DNA from: Candidatus Onthomonas avicola | GTDB taxonomy: Bacteria; Bacillota; Clostridia; Oscillospirales; Oscillospiraceae | NCBI GenBank assembly: GCA_018710845.1 | Contig: DVJB01000048.1 | Location: 1-64,000, forward strand | Direction: 5' to 3' | Length of the DNA: 64,000 nucleotides | Shown here: positions 17,025 to 25,707 of the stretch, in pieces | Numbering within the stretch: position 1 is the stretch's first letter | How the letters are laid out: the number at the start of each line of letters is the position of its first letter | The notes under the pieces: generated by a model | What the model saw: only the letters and a program-made list of their open reading frames with translations | Databases searched by the model: none | Told to the model about the DNA's origin: nothing | Translations under genes and position numbers: made by a program

Positions 17025-18575
17025 GTGGCACAGAAAGAACAACAGCCGGCGGCAGCCGCCGTCCGGAAGAGCGGACCGGTCAGCTCCGCTCTGGACAAGG
17101 TGTTCCATTTCACCGAGCGGGGCAGCACGATGAAATCGGAGATCGGCGCGGGCCTCGGATCATTCTGCATCGCGGTGTGCGCCCTGCTGATGAACACGCA
17201 GATCATCGGCTCGGCCTACGGCAACTATGCCGGCTCCTACCTGGCCGTGGGCCTGCTGTGCTTTGCCGGCACGCTGCTGCTCGGCATCATCTGTAACCTG
17301 CCGCTGCAGCAGACGGCCAATATGGGCCTCAGCTCAGTGCTCATCTCCATGCTGGGGACGGACACCGGCCTGACCTACGCCAACCTGATGGCCGTCACCT
17401 TTGTGGCCGCCGTCGTCTATCTGGCGCTCGTCCTGAGCCCGGCCCGCCGCGTCCTGGTGGACGCGCTGCCGGACGGGGTGAAAAAGGCGCTTCCGGTGGG
17501 CATCGGCCTGTACATCATGTATACCGGCCTGAAAAATGCCGGCATTCTAAATGCCGAGGGCGCCATGACCCGCGCCTCTGACCTCACGACGCTCAACATC
17601 TACTACTTCTGGCTGATGATCGCGGCCGTTTTCCTGTTCATCCTCTTCAAAGCCCTGCGTCGGAAGAAGCCCGCTTTTGCCACCTTCGGCATCCTGATCG
17701 GCGCGATGTGGATCGGCGGCATCATCTTCTTTATGGATTACTTCATCGGCGGGCAGACTGCCTCCGTCGTGGTCTACGAGCGCCTGAACCTGGTGGTCGC
17801 CACCGATGGGGCGGACCCGTACAACATCGTCACCGGCCTGCAGTCGCTGCAGACCGGCGCCCTGTTCACGGAGGGCTTTGACTTCTCGGCCTATACCGCG
17901 GCCGGCGGCTCGGTCCCGCTGCTGTTTGTGCAGGGCATCTTCACCTTTGTCCTGATGGGCCTGTACAGCAATCTGGGCAATGCCCGCGCCACGGCGGTCG
18001 CCGGCGGCTATGAGGAAGAATCCTATGCCGCCCAGGGTGAGCGCAGGGCGCTGGTGCTCGGCGCAGCGCTCAACGTGGCAGCTCCGGTGCTCGGCGCCTC
18101 CCCCACCTCGGTGGGCAGTCAGTCCGCCGTGGGCGCCGGAGACGGGGGAAAGACCGGTCTGAGTTCGGTCGCCGCGAGCGTCGGATGGCTGATCGCACTG
18201 TTTACCTGGGTCTTCTTTATGCTCTTTGCCACCTCTACCAACGGCGTCGGCATGTGGGTCGGCGAGACGGAGACCAAGCTGGCAGCTTACGTGCAGGACG
18301 GCTTTGCCTTTGCCGACCTGATTATGGTTCTGGTAGGCGCGACCATGCTGCGCGGGGTGCGCGCCTGCGATCCCTCCCGCCGGAGTGAGTGGATCCCCTT
18401 TGCCGCCACCCTGGGAACAATCGCCTTCCTTGGCGATATCGCGCTGGGTGTCGGCGTGGGCTGCGTCGCCTGCGTGCTCTGCAAGGCGGTCAGCCAGGAG
18501 CGCCGGGAACTGAATGTCTCCTCCCTGGTGCTCAGCACCATCATGCTGGCCTACGTGATCCTCGCCCTCCTCTGA
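17025..18575 (+). CDS. AzgA/NCS2-like nucleobase permease (516 aa)
   Basis: Polytopic membrane transporter, with about 12 hydrophobic segments. FHFTERGSTMKSEIGAGLG at residues 27-45 matches the start of AzgA (guanine/hypoxanthine permease) proteins, as do the ALPDGVKKALPVGIGLYI block near residue 148 and the late GASPTSVGSQSAVGAGDGGK region corresponding to the conserved purine-binding helix turn. The GTG at 17025 follows AGGAGGAATC. It lies 95 bases behind the GH3 gene in the same direction and may share its transcript, an odd pairing. It is divergent enough from true AzgA that a different substrate is possible. Confidence 0.72.
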   Translation: MAQKEQQPAAAAVRKSGPVSSALDKVFHFTERGSTMKSEIGAGLGSFCIAVCALLMNTQIIGSAYGNYAGSYLAVGLLCFAGTLLLGIICNLPLQQTANMGLSSVLISMLGTDTGLTYANLMAVTFVAAVVYLALVLSPARRVLVDALPDGVKKALPVGIGLYIMYTGLKNAGILNAEGAMTRASDLTTLNIYYFWLMIAAVFLFILFKALRRKKPAFATFGILIGAMWIGGIIFFMDYFIGGQTASVVVYERLNLVVATDGADPYNIVTGLQSLQTGALFTEGFDFSAYTAAGGSVPLLFVQGIFTFVLMGLYSNLGNARATAVAGGYEEESYAAQGERRALVLGAALNVAAPVLGASPTSVGSQSAVGAGDGGKTGLSSVAASVGWLIALFTWVFFMLFATSTNGVGMWVGETETKLAAYVQDGFAFADLIMVLVGATMLRGVRACDPSRRSEWIPFAATLGTIAFLGDIALGVGVGCVACVLCKAVSQERRELNVSSLVLSTIMLAYVILALL

Positions 18576-18584
18576 CCCTTCGCC

Positions 18585-18610
18585 CTCCCGCCCCGGCGTC
18601 CGGGGCGGGA
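18585..18610 (+). terminator. Terminator-like hairpin and left copy of a 26-base direct repeat
   Basis: CCCGCCCCGG and CCGGGGCGGG pair around a CGT loop just after the permease stop. The same 26 bases recur with one mismatch at 18825-18850, bracketing the hairpin-rich element. Confidence 0.65.
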
Positions 18611-18824
18611 CAGACTGTCGAAAAAGGTCTCACCGAGTTTGGCTCAAAGAGCCAAATAGAGTTCAGTTTATTTTTGGCACGGGCATGTACCGGGCCAAAA
18701 ATACTGATAGTCCGACGAGTGTGCGGATTTTTGGAACAAAAATCCGTGCGCGTGGGAGGACTGCAAATTCGCGCAAATGCTTGCATTTGCGCGAGGCTGT
18801 CAAAAACACTTTTTTGACAGCCTC
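18611..18824 (+). mobile_element. MITE-like hairpin-rich element, copy 1
   Basis: A 214-base noncoding element with imperfect terminal inverted repeats: AGACTGTCGAAAAAGG at the left end against AGGCTGTCAAAAAAGT at the right end. Inside are a TTGGCTC/GAGCCAA hairpin, a conserved TTTTTGG-ACGGGC-TGTACCGG-CCAAAAA block (about 18670-18712), then hairpins at 18721-18750 and 18763-18795 and the terminal GAGGCTGTC/GACAGCCTC hairpin. It is bracketed by 26-base direct repeats. The reverse complement of 29540-29780 shares the scaffold but has different hairpin sequences at the same places. No protein is encoded. Confidence 0.65.
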
Positions 18825-18850
18825 CTCCCGCCCCGGCGTCCGGGACGGGA
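18825..18850 (+). repeat. Right copy of the 26-base direct repeat
   Basis: Repeats 18585-18610 with a single G-to-A difference, itself a stem-loop. This is either a long target duplication or a duplicated terminator created when the element inserted. Confidence 0.7.
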
Positions 18851-18862
18851 GGGGCAAAGTCA

Positions 18863-18908
18863 TCCGCAGGCAGACAGGAAGCCTGCTTGTCTGTCTGCGG
18901 ACGGTTTT
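18863..18908 (+). terminator. Strong stem-loop with short T tail
   Basis: TCCGCAGGCAGAC (18863-18875) pairs with GTCTGTCTGCGGA (18889-18901), with one mismatch, followed by CGGTTTT. It lies between the element and the kinase promoter; nothing else is seen up to 19084. Confidence 0.6.
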
Positions 18909-19084
18909 GCATTCCGTCCGGGCCGCAGCGTCGCCTCTCCTCCTTTTACGCCGCCTCCTAAGCACGCGTGTCTGTCTTGTGCGGCGCCGGCTCAACCAGT
19001 CCTTCCGCTCCGGAGCAACTTTTGCCAGGGGTCTGCTCCGGAGCGGGGGGAATTCCACAATCTGGAAAAACGGAGGTCCCTCTC

Positions 19085-19113
19085 TTGCCCGCCTCGCCGT
19101 TTGCGAGTATAAT
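19085..19113 (+). promoter_or_regulatory. Promoter of the two-component operon
   Basis: TTGCCC (19085-19090), 17-base spacer, perfect TATAAT (19108-19113). Confidence 0.65.
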
Positions 19114-19153
19114 GGAGTTGTCTCAGACCGTCAGAAGAGAGAGGACCCGGACC

Positions 19154-20509
19154 ATGCTGGACTATTTTCAGACTTATTATCTTGAGGTGGGCTATGGCCC
19201 CGGCTACATCGCGACCAACATCACCTACGTCATCGCCGTGGTCCTGCTGCTGGGCAGCATCGAGCGCAGCGCCCGGAACCTGCTGCTGCGGGCGGCCGAG
19301 AGTCTGCTCCTCTGGGCCGGTGCGGTGATCTTCTGCAGCGTCTACTACTGTTTGATTGGCCACGCAGGGATGGACCGGCTGATGATGGCGCTGATCATCG
19401 TGTGTTATGCGGTGTTTCGCAGCCGCTACTCGGTGATCACGCGCGTCGTGCGCAGCTGCACCTTCTATGCTTGTACTATCTTGGCCATTCCCATCTCCGA
19501 GCCGGTCGGAGAGGCGATTGAGGAGATCGACGCCAGCTTTACCTGGGCCGAGCACCTCACCTGGGTCATTATGGTCATCATGATGGCCCTCACCCTGATC
19601 GTGCTGCGGCGCTTTTCCACGGAGGGGCTGACGTTTGTCCCGGTTTTTCCCGCCGTGTTGGTCGCCTCCCTCTCCGGGGTCGCTGTGGCCTTGCAGTTGA
19701 TCTACGAATGGATCGGCAGCGATAAGCTCTACAATATTATTGTGGCCGGGTGCTTCTGGCTGGTGGAGCTCTTCCACGTCTACCTCTTCCACCTTGTCTG
19801 CCGGGAATACGACCAAAACCTTGAGCTGCTCGCCCTCCAGCAAAAGGAGGAACTTAACCGGGAGCTGATGGAATTCTCCCAGGAGAACTACCTGGAGATG
19901 CACATGATCCGCCACGAGATCAAAAATCATCTCTCCTATCTCAAGACAATGGCGGAGACCGGAGATCTGGAGCACCTGCGAAGCTATCTCGGCACGGTGC
20001 TGGGAGAGACGGAGAAGCTCTTTCAGTTCGTCGAGTGCGGGAATGACACGATCAACGGCGTGATGAACCACGCCGTGCGCCAGGCCCGTGCGCGCGACGT
20101 AGCGGTGGAACACACACTGATCGTGCCGCCCAGCCTGCCGTACCGGGAGACGGACCTGTGCAGCCTGCTGTCCAACCTGATGGACAACGCCATTGAGGGG
20201 GCAGCCCAGTCCGGCAGTCACAACCCGGTGGTCACAGTCCGCATCCGGCCGCAGCGGGGCTATCTCTTTTTCCGGGTGACCAACCCGGTGGACTCGCAAA
20301 TCCCCGCTTCCCGACGGCTGAGCCTGCGCACGACGAAGAAGGACGACCGGCTGCACGGCTTTGGAACCCGCATGATCCGCCGCATTGCCGAGCGGTATCA
20401 GGGAAGCGTGAAATATGCCATTCGGGACGGTCAGTTTATTGCCGACGTGATGCTCTATTTGCCGGGAGGCGAAGAACATGGGTCAGAAAATCTACCTGGC
20501 GATCTGTGA
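19154..20509 (+). CDS. GHKL-type sensor histidine kinase, AgrC-like (451 aa)
   Basis: Membrane sensor kinase of the AgrC/ComD class. Residues about 15-225 form roughly six membrane helices for signal sensing. A coiled linker (QNLELLALQQKEELNRELME) leads to the H-box MIRHEIKNHLSYL with phospho-acceptor His254. The ATPase domain has an N-box (LLSNLMDNAIEGA) and G-box (HGFGTRMIRRIAERYQG). The start at 19154 follows AGAGAGG. The response regulator gene begins inside its last 32 bases, so expression is coupled. AgrC relatives often sense secreted peptides, but no peptide gene is visible nearby, so the signal is unknown. Confidence 0.88.
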   Translation: MLDYFQTYYLEVGYGPGYIATNITYVIAVVLLLGSIERSARNLLLRAAESLLLWAGAVIFCSVYYCLIGHAGMDRLMMALIIVCYAVFRSRYSVITRVVRSCTFYACTILAIPISEPVGEAIEEIDASFTWAEHLTWVIMVIMMALTLIVLRRFSTEGLTFVPVFPAVLVASLSGVAVALQLIYEWIGSDKLYNIIVAGCFWLVELFHVYLFHLVCREYDQNLELLALQQKEELNRELMEFSQENYLEMHMIRHEIKNHLSYLKTMAETGDLEHLRSYLGTVLGETEKLFQFVECGNDTINGVMNHAVRQARARDVAVEHTLIVPPSLPYRETDLCSLLSNLMDNAIEGAAQSGSHNPVVTVRIRPQRGYLFFRVTNPVDSQIPASRRLSLRTTKKDDRLHGFGTRMIRRIAERYQGSVKYAIRDGQFIADVMLYLPGGEEHGSENLPGDL

Positions 20510-21203
20510 TGACGAGACGGCCGTGCTGGATATCGTCTCCGGTGCGGTGACCAGCGCCTTCCGCAAGCGCGGCGTGCAAGCCGTGGTGGAAACCTTTCGC
20601 CAGAGCCGGGAGTTGGAGGCGCGGATGGAGACGCAGGCCTTTGACCTCCTGCTGCTTGATATCGACATGCCGGGGATGGACGGGATCGCATTTGCCAGGC
20701 GGCTCCGGGCCTCCGGCAGCCGGGTGGATATCATCTTCGTCTCCAACCGGGAGGACCGCGTCTTTGACGCCCTGCGGACCAATCCGGGCGGATTTATTCG
20801 CAAGAGCCGCTTCCTGGAGGACGTCCCCGCCATGATCGACACCTATATGAAGGGCCGAAGCCGCCGGGAACGCCGGCCAAAGCTGACCGTTCAGAATCGG
20901 GACGGCATGCGCGCGATCCCCCTGGACCAGATTGTCTACGTGGAGGGCGGCGGCAAAGTGCAACAGCTGCACCTGGCCGCGCAGGCAGAGCCGCTGCCGG
21001 TGAGAAGGCCGATGCAGGAACTGGAGACAGAACTCGGCCCGTCCGGTTTTCTGCGAATCCACAAGGGCTATCTGGCCAATTACCGCTTTATCCACTGTCT
21101 GGAAGAGGACTGCGCGCTGCTGACCAATGGGGAGCGGATTCCTATGAGCCGCCGCCGGGTCAAGGAGATCCGTGAGCGCTATCTGGAGCTGATGCAGGAC
21201 TGA
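20478..21203 (+). CDS. LytTR-family response regulator (241 aa)
   Basis: Receiver plus LytTR DNA-binding domain, partner of the overlapping kinase. The receiver has the acidic pair Asp11-Asp12, phospho-acceptor Asp61 in LLLLDIDMPGMDG and the FVSN switch strand near residue 95. The LytTR domain starts near residue 140 (LTVQNRDGMRAIPLDQIVYV) and ends with RIHKGYLANYRFI and MSRRRVKEIRERY, the usual DNA-contact region. It overlaps the kinase gene by 32 bases and is followed by a terminator. LytTR proteins bind direct repeats of promoters; targets cannot be named here. Confidence 0.9.
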   Translation: MGQKIYLAICDDETAVLDIVSGAVTSAFRKRGVQAVVETFRQSRELEARMETQAFDLLLLDIDMPGMDGIAFARRLRASGSRVDIIFVSNREDRVFDALRTNPGGFIRKSRFLEDVPAMIDTYMKGRSRRERRPKLTVQNRDGMRAIPLDQIVYVEGGGKVQQLHLAAQAEPLPVRRPMQELETELGPSGFLRIHKGYLANYRFIHCLEEDCALLTNGERIPMSRRRVKEIRERYLELMQD

Positions 21204-21219
21204 CGGCAAGAGGTACTGC

Positions 21220-21253
21220 TCCCTCCGCGGCCCAACGGCTGCGGAGGGATTTT
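21220..21253 (+). terminator. Terminator of the two-component operon
   Basis: TCCCTCCGC (21220-21228) pairs with GCGGAGGGA (21241-21249), followed by TTTT. Confidence 0.8.
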
Positions 21254-21266
21254 GTATCGAAAGCGC

Positions 21267-21322
21267 TTGACAGGAAGCGTTGCTCCTGTTATACTATAAC
21301 AGTGTTATATAACATCGTTATA
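21267..21322 (+). promoter_or_regulatory. Promoter with two overlapping palindromic operators
   Basis: TTGACA (21267-21272), 17-base spacer, TATACT (21290-21295). Two palindromes TATAAC-N3-GTTATA lie at 21295-21309 and 21308-21322, sharing two bases and covering the start point. This is the expected layout for an autoregulated TetR repressor binding as two dimers. A weak cre-like GAAAGCGCTTGA overlaps the -35. Confidence 0.8.
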
Positions 21323-21336
21323 TCCGAGGTATATTC

Positions 21337-21948
21337 ATGTCCCCTGAATCGACGTTGGAGCGTATCCATCAGGCGGCCCGGAAGGAATTCCGGGCGCGAG
21401 GCTTTCGCGCCGCCTCCCTGCGCAGCATTGTGAAATCCGTCGGGATGACCACCGGCGCGTTTTATGGCTATTACAGGAGCAAAGAGGACCTCTTTGCGGC
21501 GCTTGTGGGAGCACACTACGACTATCTTATCGGGCGGTTTCGCCAGGCACAGGAGGAATTCGCCCGCCTGCCCCGGGAACGGCAGCCCGAGGTGTTGGGG
21601 GATATCTCCGGCCTGTGTATGTTCGACATGCTCCACTACGCCTATGACCATCTGGAGGACTGTCAGTTGCTGCTGTGCAGCGCGGAGGGGACCCGCTTTG
21701 CCGGACTGATTGACGAGATGGTGGAGATCGAGGTGAACGCCACCCACGCCTATCAGGCGGTACTGAATGAGCTGGGACGGCCCTCCCCGGAGATCGACCT
21801 GCGCCTGGAGCACATTTTGATCACCGGAATGTTCCACACATTTTTTGAGCTGATTATCCATGAGATGCCCCTGCCGGAGGCTGAACGCTACCTGCGGGAG
21901 ATGCGTGCCTTTTATACGGCGGGCTGGATGAAAATTATGGGGCAGTAA
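21337..21948 (+). CDS. TetR-family transcriptional regulator (203 aa)
   Basis: Homodimeric repressor with an N-terminal helix-turn-helix: RIHQAARKEFRARGFRAASL and SIVKSVGMTTGAFYGYYRSK in residues 5-50, typical of TetR proteins. The C-terminal ligand domain is not specific to a known subgroup. The start at 21337 follows CCGAGG and lies directly behind the twin palindromes, so it probably represses itself and the two ABC genes that follow. Ligand unknown; TetR regulators next to exporter pairs usually respond to the exported compound. Confidence 0.88.
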   Translation: MSPESTLERIHQAARKEFRARGFRAASLRSIVKSVGMTTGAFYGYYRSKEDLFAALVGAHYDYLIGRFRQAQEEFARLPRERQPEVLGDISGLCMFDMLHYAYDHLEDCQLLLCSAEGTRFAGLIDEMVEIEVNATHAYQAVLNELGRPSPEIDLRLEHILITGMFHTFFELIIHEMPLPEAERYLREMRAFYTAGWMKIMGQ

Positions 21949-21968
21949 GGCCCTATAATTTTTCCCCA

Positions 21969-21990
21969 TTTGTTAGTTATCGCTAACAAA
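21969..21990 (+). promoter_or_regulatory. Perfect inverted repeat between TetR and ABC genes
   Basis: TTTGTTAG (21969-21976) and CTAACAAA (21983-21990) are separated by TTATCG. It resembles an operator (or a small mRNA hairpin) before the first ABC gene; it differs from the TATAAC palindromes. Confidence 0.45.
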
Positions 21991-22059
21991 GAAGCTGATA
22001 TCAGGAGGTTTTTCCATCTCCTATATCATAAAACTGTACCATCAAAGGAGGAGTCCCCG

Positions 22060-23829
22060 TTGAAGAGGCAATCCAATCTGCAGCGCCTGCTGGGATATGC
22101 GGGCGCCCACAAATATCTGACCTACGCTTCCTGGATTCTATCCGCCGTCAGCGCGCTGATCGCGCTGGTGCCCTACTGGTACATCTGGCGGATCATCCGG
22201 GAGGTGCTGGCAGTCGCTCCGGATTTCGGGCAGGCGCAGGGCCTGGTCCACAACGGCTGGATGGCGGTACTGTTTGCGGTGGCGGCCGTACTGGTCTATA
22301 TCGCCGGGCTGATGTGCTCCCACATGGGGGCTTTCCGCATCGCCACCAACCTGCGCCTGGCCATGCTGGAACACATCATCAGGCTTCCGCTGGGAGCCGC
22401 GGAGGCCTTCGGCAGTGGCAAACTGCGCAAGATCGTCAACGAGTCCAGCGCCGCCACCGAGACCTACCTGGCCCATCAGCTGCCCGACCGGGCGGGCGCC
22501 ATCGCCACGCCCTGCGGTCTGCTGGCGCTGCTGCTCGTATTTGACTGGCGGCTGGGACTGTTGAGCCTGGTCCCCGTCCTTTTGGGATTTCTGATTATGA
22601 TGGCGATGACCGGGCCGCGAATGCAGCAGAAGATGAAGGAATACCAAGACGCGCTGGACGATATGTCCAACGAAGCGGTGGAATACGTCCGGGGCATTCC
22701 GGTGGTCAAGACCTTCGGCCAGACCATCTTCTCCTTCAAGAAATTCAAAGGCTCTATCGACCGCTATCAGAAGTGGGTGATCGCCTATACGAAGGAGCTG
22801 CGCACGCCTATGATGTGTTACACGGCGGCAGTCAACGGGGTGTTCGTCTTCCTGATTGCCGGGGCGCTGCTGTTCACACGCGATGGCGTGACGGCGCAGT
22901 TTCTGCTGAACCTGATGTTCTACATCATCATCACCCCTATCATCTCGGTGACGCTGACCCGGATCATGTTCCAGAGTGAGAACGCCATGATCGTAGATGA
23001 CGCGCTCCAGCGGATCGACAGCATTCTGAACCTCCGGCCGTTGCCGGAGGCGCAGCGTCCCCAGCACCCCAGGGACGCCTCGGTGGAGCTCTCGCACGTC
23101 CGGTTCAGCTATGACGGGCAGAAGGATGCGCTCCGGGACATCTCCCTGGCCATTCCCGCCGGGCAGACGGTGGCCTTCGTCGGGCCGTCCGGCGGCGGCA
23201 AGACCACCCTGGCCAACGTGATCTCCCGCTTTTTTGACCCGCAGGGCGGTGCGGTCCGCATCGGCGGCGTGGATGTGCGCGACATCTCCAAAGAGGAACT
23301 GATGAATACGGTCTCTTTCGTGTTCCAAAACAGTCGGCTCCTCAAGGACTCTATCCTAGAAAATGTGCGTCTGGGCAGGCCGGAGGCTACGCGTGAGGAG
23401 GTGCTGGCCGCCCTGGAAAACGCCCAATGCGCCGATATCCTGGAAAAGCTCCCCAACGGCGTGGATACTGTCATCGGCACAAAAGGAGTCTACCTCTCTG
23501 GCGGGGAGCAGCAGCGCATCGCCATCGCCCGGGTGATGCTGAAAAATGCCCCTATCCTCATCTTGGACGAGGCGACTGCCTTCGCCGACCCCGATAACGA
23601 GACAAAGGTGCAGTCAGCCTTCTCCCGCCTGTCTCAGGGTAAGACGGTGATCATGATCGCCCACCGGCTCTCCACCGTCGCCAATGTGGACCGTATCTAT
23701 GTGATTCAGAACGGCGCCATCGCCGAGAGCGACTCCAGCCGGGAGCTGATGGAGCGCGACGGCCTGTTCCGGCGGATGTGGGAGAACTATCAGACCTCGG
23801 TTCAGTGGAAGGTCGCAAAGGAGGCGTGA
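22060..23829 (+). CDS. ABC exporter half-transporter, permease plus ATPase (589 aa)
   Basis: First half of a heterodimeric type IV ABC exporter. Six membrane helices occupy residues about 20-315; the coupling region includes VEYVRGIPVVKTFGQ. The ATPase domain has Walker A GPSGGGKTTL near residue 380, signature LSGGEQQRIAIAR near residue 480 and Walker B ILILDEATAFADPDNE. The start is TTG at 22060 directly after AAAGGAGGAG; the frame continues upstream through the operator-like repeat, which argues against an earlier start. Its partner begins four bases after its stop. Substrate could be a drug, peptide or siderophore; sequence does not decide. Confidence 0.87.
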   Translation: MKRQSNLQRLLGYAGAHKYLTYASWILSAVSALIALVPYWYIWRIIREVLAVAPDFGQAQGLVHNGWMAVLFAVAAVLVYIAGLMCSHMGAFRIATNLRLAMLEHIIRLPLGAAEAFGSGKLRKIVNESSAATETYLAHQLPDRAGAIATPCGLLALLLVFDWRLGLLSLVPVLLGFLIMMAMTGPRMQQKMKEYQDALDDMSNEAVEYVRGIPVVKTFGQTIFSFKKFKGSIDRYQKWVIAYTKELRTPMMCYTAAVNGVFVFLIAGALLFTRDGVTAQFLLNLMFYIIITPIISVTLTRIMFQSENAMIVDDALQRIDSILNLRPLPEAQRPQHPRDASVELSHVRFSYDGQKDALRDISLAIPAGQTVAFVGPSGGGKTTLANVISRFFDPQGGAVRIGGVDVRDISKEELMNTVSFVFQNSRLLKDSILENVRLGRPEATREEVLAALENAQCADILEKLPNGVDTVIGTKGVYLSGGEQQRIAIARVMLKNAPILILDEATAFADPDNETKVQSAFSRLSQGKTVIMIAHRLSTVANVDRIYVIQNGAIAESDSSRELMERDGLFRRMWENYQTSVQWKVAKEA

Positions 23830-23833
23830 AGCC

Positions 23834-25567
23834 ATGATCCAAAAGCTGCAAAAAAAGTATGCCCTCTCCGAACAGGGGGCAAAGGACCTGGTCAAGGGCT
23901 GTATCGCCTGCGTGTTTCAGAACATCACCTTTATGCTTCCGGTAGGGCTGCTCTATGCTCTGGTGGGCGACCTGCTGGACGGAGGCGTACCCGCCGGTAA
24001 GGCCGCATTCTGCGCGGTGGGCTGCGCGGCGTGCGTGGGACTGATCCTGCTGTCCACCTACCTCCAGTACAACGCCACCTACTTTGCCACCTATGTGGAG
24101 AGCGGCGTGCGCCGGATCTCCCTGGCCGAGCAGCTGCGAAAGATTCCGCTGTCCTTCTTCGGCAAGAAGGACTTAGCCGACCTGACCAGCACCATTATGG
24201 CGGACTGCACCTTTTTGGAGCAGAGCTTCTCTCATTTTATCCCAGAGTTAGCCGGCTCTATCATTTCCACCGTGCTGATCTCCGTCAGTCTGCTGCTGTT
24301 TGACTGGCGGATGGCGCTGGCAGCCCTGTGGGTCCTTCCGGTCTCCTTCGCCATTGTGGGCGGCTCGGCCGGGGTGCAGGAGCGGCTGAATCAAAAGGCA
24401 ATGGACGCGAAAATGGCCTGCGCGGACGGCATTCAGGAGTGCATTGAAACCGTTCGGGACCTGAAGGCCAACAACGCGGAGGATGCCTATCTGCGCGGGC
24501 TGGAACGGAAGATCCGCGCGGTGGAGCACCGCTCCATCATCAACGAGTTTGGCCTCGCGGCCTTTGTGGTCAGTGCTTCGCTGATATTGAAGCTGGGCAT
24601 CGCCACGGTGGCGCTAGTGGGGTCCGTCCTGCTCGTGCGCGGGGAGCTGGACATCCTGACCTTCTTTCTGTTCCTACTGCTGGTCTCCCGCCTGTACGAC
24701 CCGCTGCAGAGTGCGCTGCAAAACCTGGCGGCAGTCATCAGTACCCGCACAAATATCGCCCGGATGAACGAGATTCTGGACCAGCCCATCCAACAGGGTG
24801 AGAGCCAGCTCACCAACCAGGGGTATGATATCCGTTTTGACCATGTGGGCTTTGCCTACAATACCGGCGAAACAGTCTTGCAGGACGTCTCCTTTACCGC
24901 CAGGCAGGGAGAGGTGACCGCGCTGGTAGGTCCCTCCGGCGGCGGAAAGACTACGGTGTCCCGGCTGGCCGCCCGGTTCTGGGACCTGGACAAGGGAAAA
25001 ATTACCGTGGGCGGGATGGATATCTCCAAGATTGACCCGGAGGCGCTCCTCTCCCTCTATTCTATCGTATTTCAGGATGTCACCCTGTTTGACAACACCA
25101 TTCTGGAAAACATCCGCATCGGCAACAAGGATGCCACCGACGCGGAGGTGCTGGCCGCGGCCAGACTCGCCAATGTGGACGAATTTGCGGAAAAGCTGCC
25201 GGACAAATGGAACAGCAATATCGGAGAAAACGGCTGTGAGCTCTCCGGCGGGGAGCGCCAGCGGATCTCCATTGCCCGCGCCTTCCTGAAAAACGCCCCC
25301 ATCATTTTGCTTGACGAGGCGACTGCCTCTCTCGACGTGGAGAATGAGACGTTAATCCAGACCGCCCTCTCCCGCCTGATCCGGGACAAGACAGTGCTCG
25401 TCATCGCCCATCGGATGCGCACGGTGGCCGGGGCGGACAAGATCGTGGTGCTTGACGGCGGCGCAGTCGCGGAAGAGGGCGCTCCCGGCGAGCTGCTGCG
25501 GCAGGGCGGTACTTACGCGCGCATGGTCAAGCTCCAGACAGAGAGCCAGAACTGGACACTGGCATAA
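23834..25567 (+). CDS. ABC exporter half-transporter, partner subunit (577 aa)
   Basis: Second half of the heterodimeric exporter, with six N-terminal helices and the ECIETVRDLKANNAED coupling block near residue 205. The ATPase domain has Walker A GPSGGGKTTVSR near residue 370, signature LSGGERQRISIAR near residue 475 and a fully canonical Walker B IILLDEATASLDVENE. The ATG follows AAAGGAGGCG. The pair follows a TetR regulator as in many multidrug or iron-siderophore exporters of Clostridia. It is read with the preceding gene as one complex in the cytoplasmic membrane. Confidence 0.88.
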   Translation: MIQKLQKKYALSEQGAKDLVKGCIACVFQNITFMLPVGLLYALVGDLLDGGVPAGKAAFCAVGCAACVGLILLSTYLQYNATYFATYVESGVRRISLAEQLRKIPLSFFGKKDLADLTSTIMADCTFLEQSFSHFIPELAGSIISTVLISVSLLLFDWRMALAALWVLPVSFAIVGGSAGVQERLNQKAMDAKMACADGIQECIETVRDLKANNAEDAYLRGLERKIRAVEHRSIINEFGLAAFVVSASLILKLGIATVALVGSVLLVRGELDILTFFLFLLLVSRLYDPLQSALQNLAAVISTRTNIARMNEILDQPIQQGESQLTNQGYDIRFDHVGFAYNTGETVLQDVSFTARQGEVTALVGPSGGGKTTVSRLAARFWDLDKGKITVGGMDISKIDPEALLSLYSIVFQDVTLFDNTILENIRIGNKDATDAEVLAAARLANVDEFAEKLPDKWNSNIGENGCELSGGERQRISIARAFLKNAPIILLDEATASLDVENETLIQTALSRLIRDKTVLVIAHRMRTVAGADKIVVLDGGAVAEEGAPGELLRQGGTYARMVKLQTESQNWTLA

Positions 25568-25574
25568 CACACAA

Positions 25575-25606
25575 GCGCCGCCCCGGCCCAAGCCGGAGAC
25601 GGCGCC
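25575..25606 (+). terminator. Stem-loop after the ABC exporter operon
   Basis: GCGCCG (25575-25580) pairs with CGGCGC (25600-25605), with an inner CCGG/CCGG stem. There is no T run, so termination is uncertain. AGCGTGTCGACAA just after it (25608-25620) matches the end of the element at 29540. Confidence 0.4.
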
Positions 25607-25707
25607 AAGCGTGTCGACAACGGTTGACAATGCTGAGCGGCCGGAGCAATCGCTCCGACCGCTCATTCTGTGCCGCATGCCCACAAATCAGGCTTTCTCC
25701 CCGCCGC

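Noticed and set aside
14200-17031. Very long minus-strand open frame (943 codons) opposite the GH3 gene
   Set aside because: It is a shadow of a GC-rich gene on the plus strand; it has low complexity (Val/Gly/Ala/His-rich), no domain, and the plus-strand GH3 protein is unmistakable.
18541-19058. Several overlapping short frames between the permease and kinase genes
   Set aside because: They fall inside the hairpin-rich element and flanking stems; none has a start with a ribosome site.
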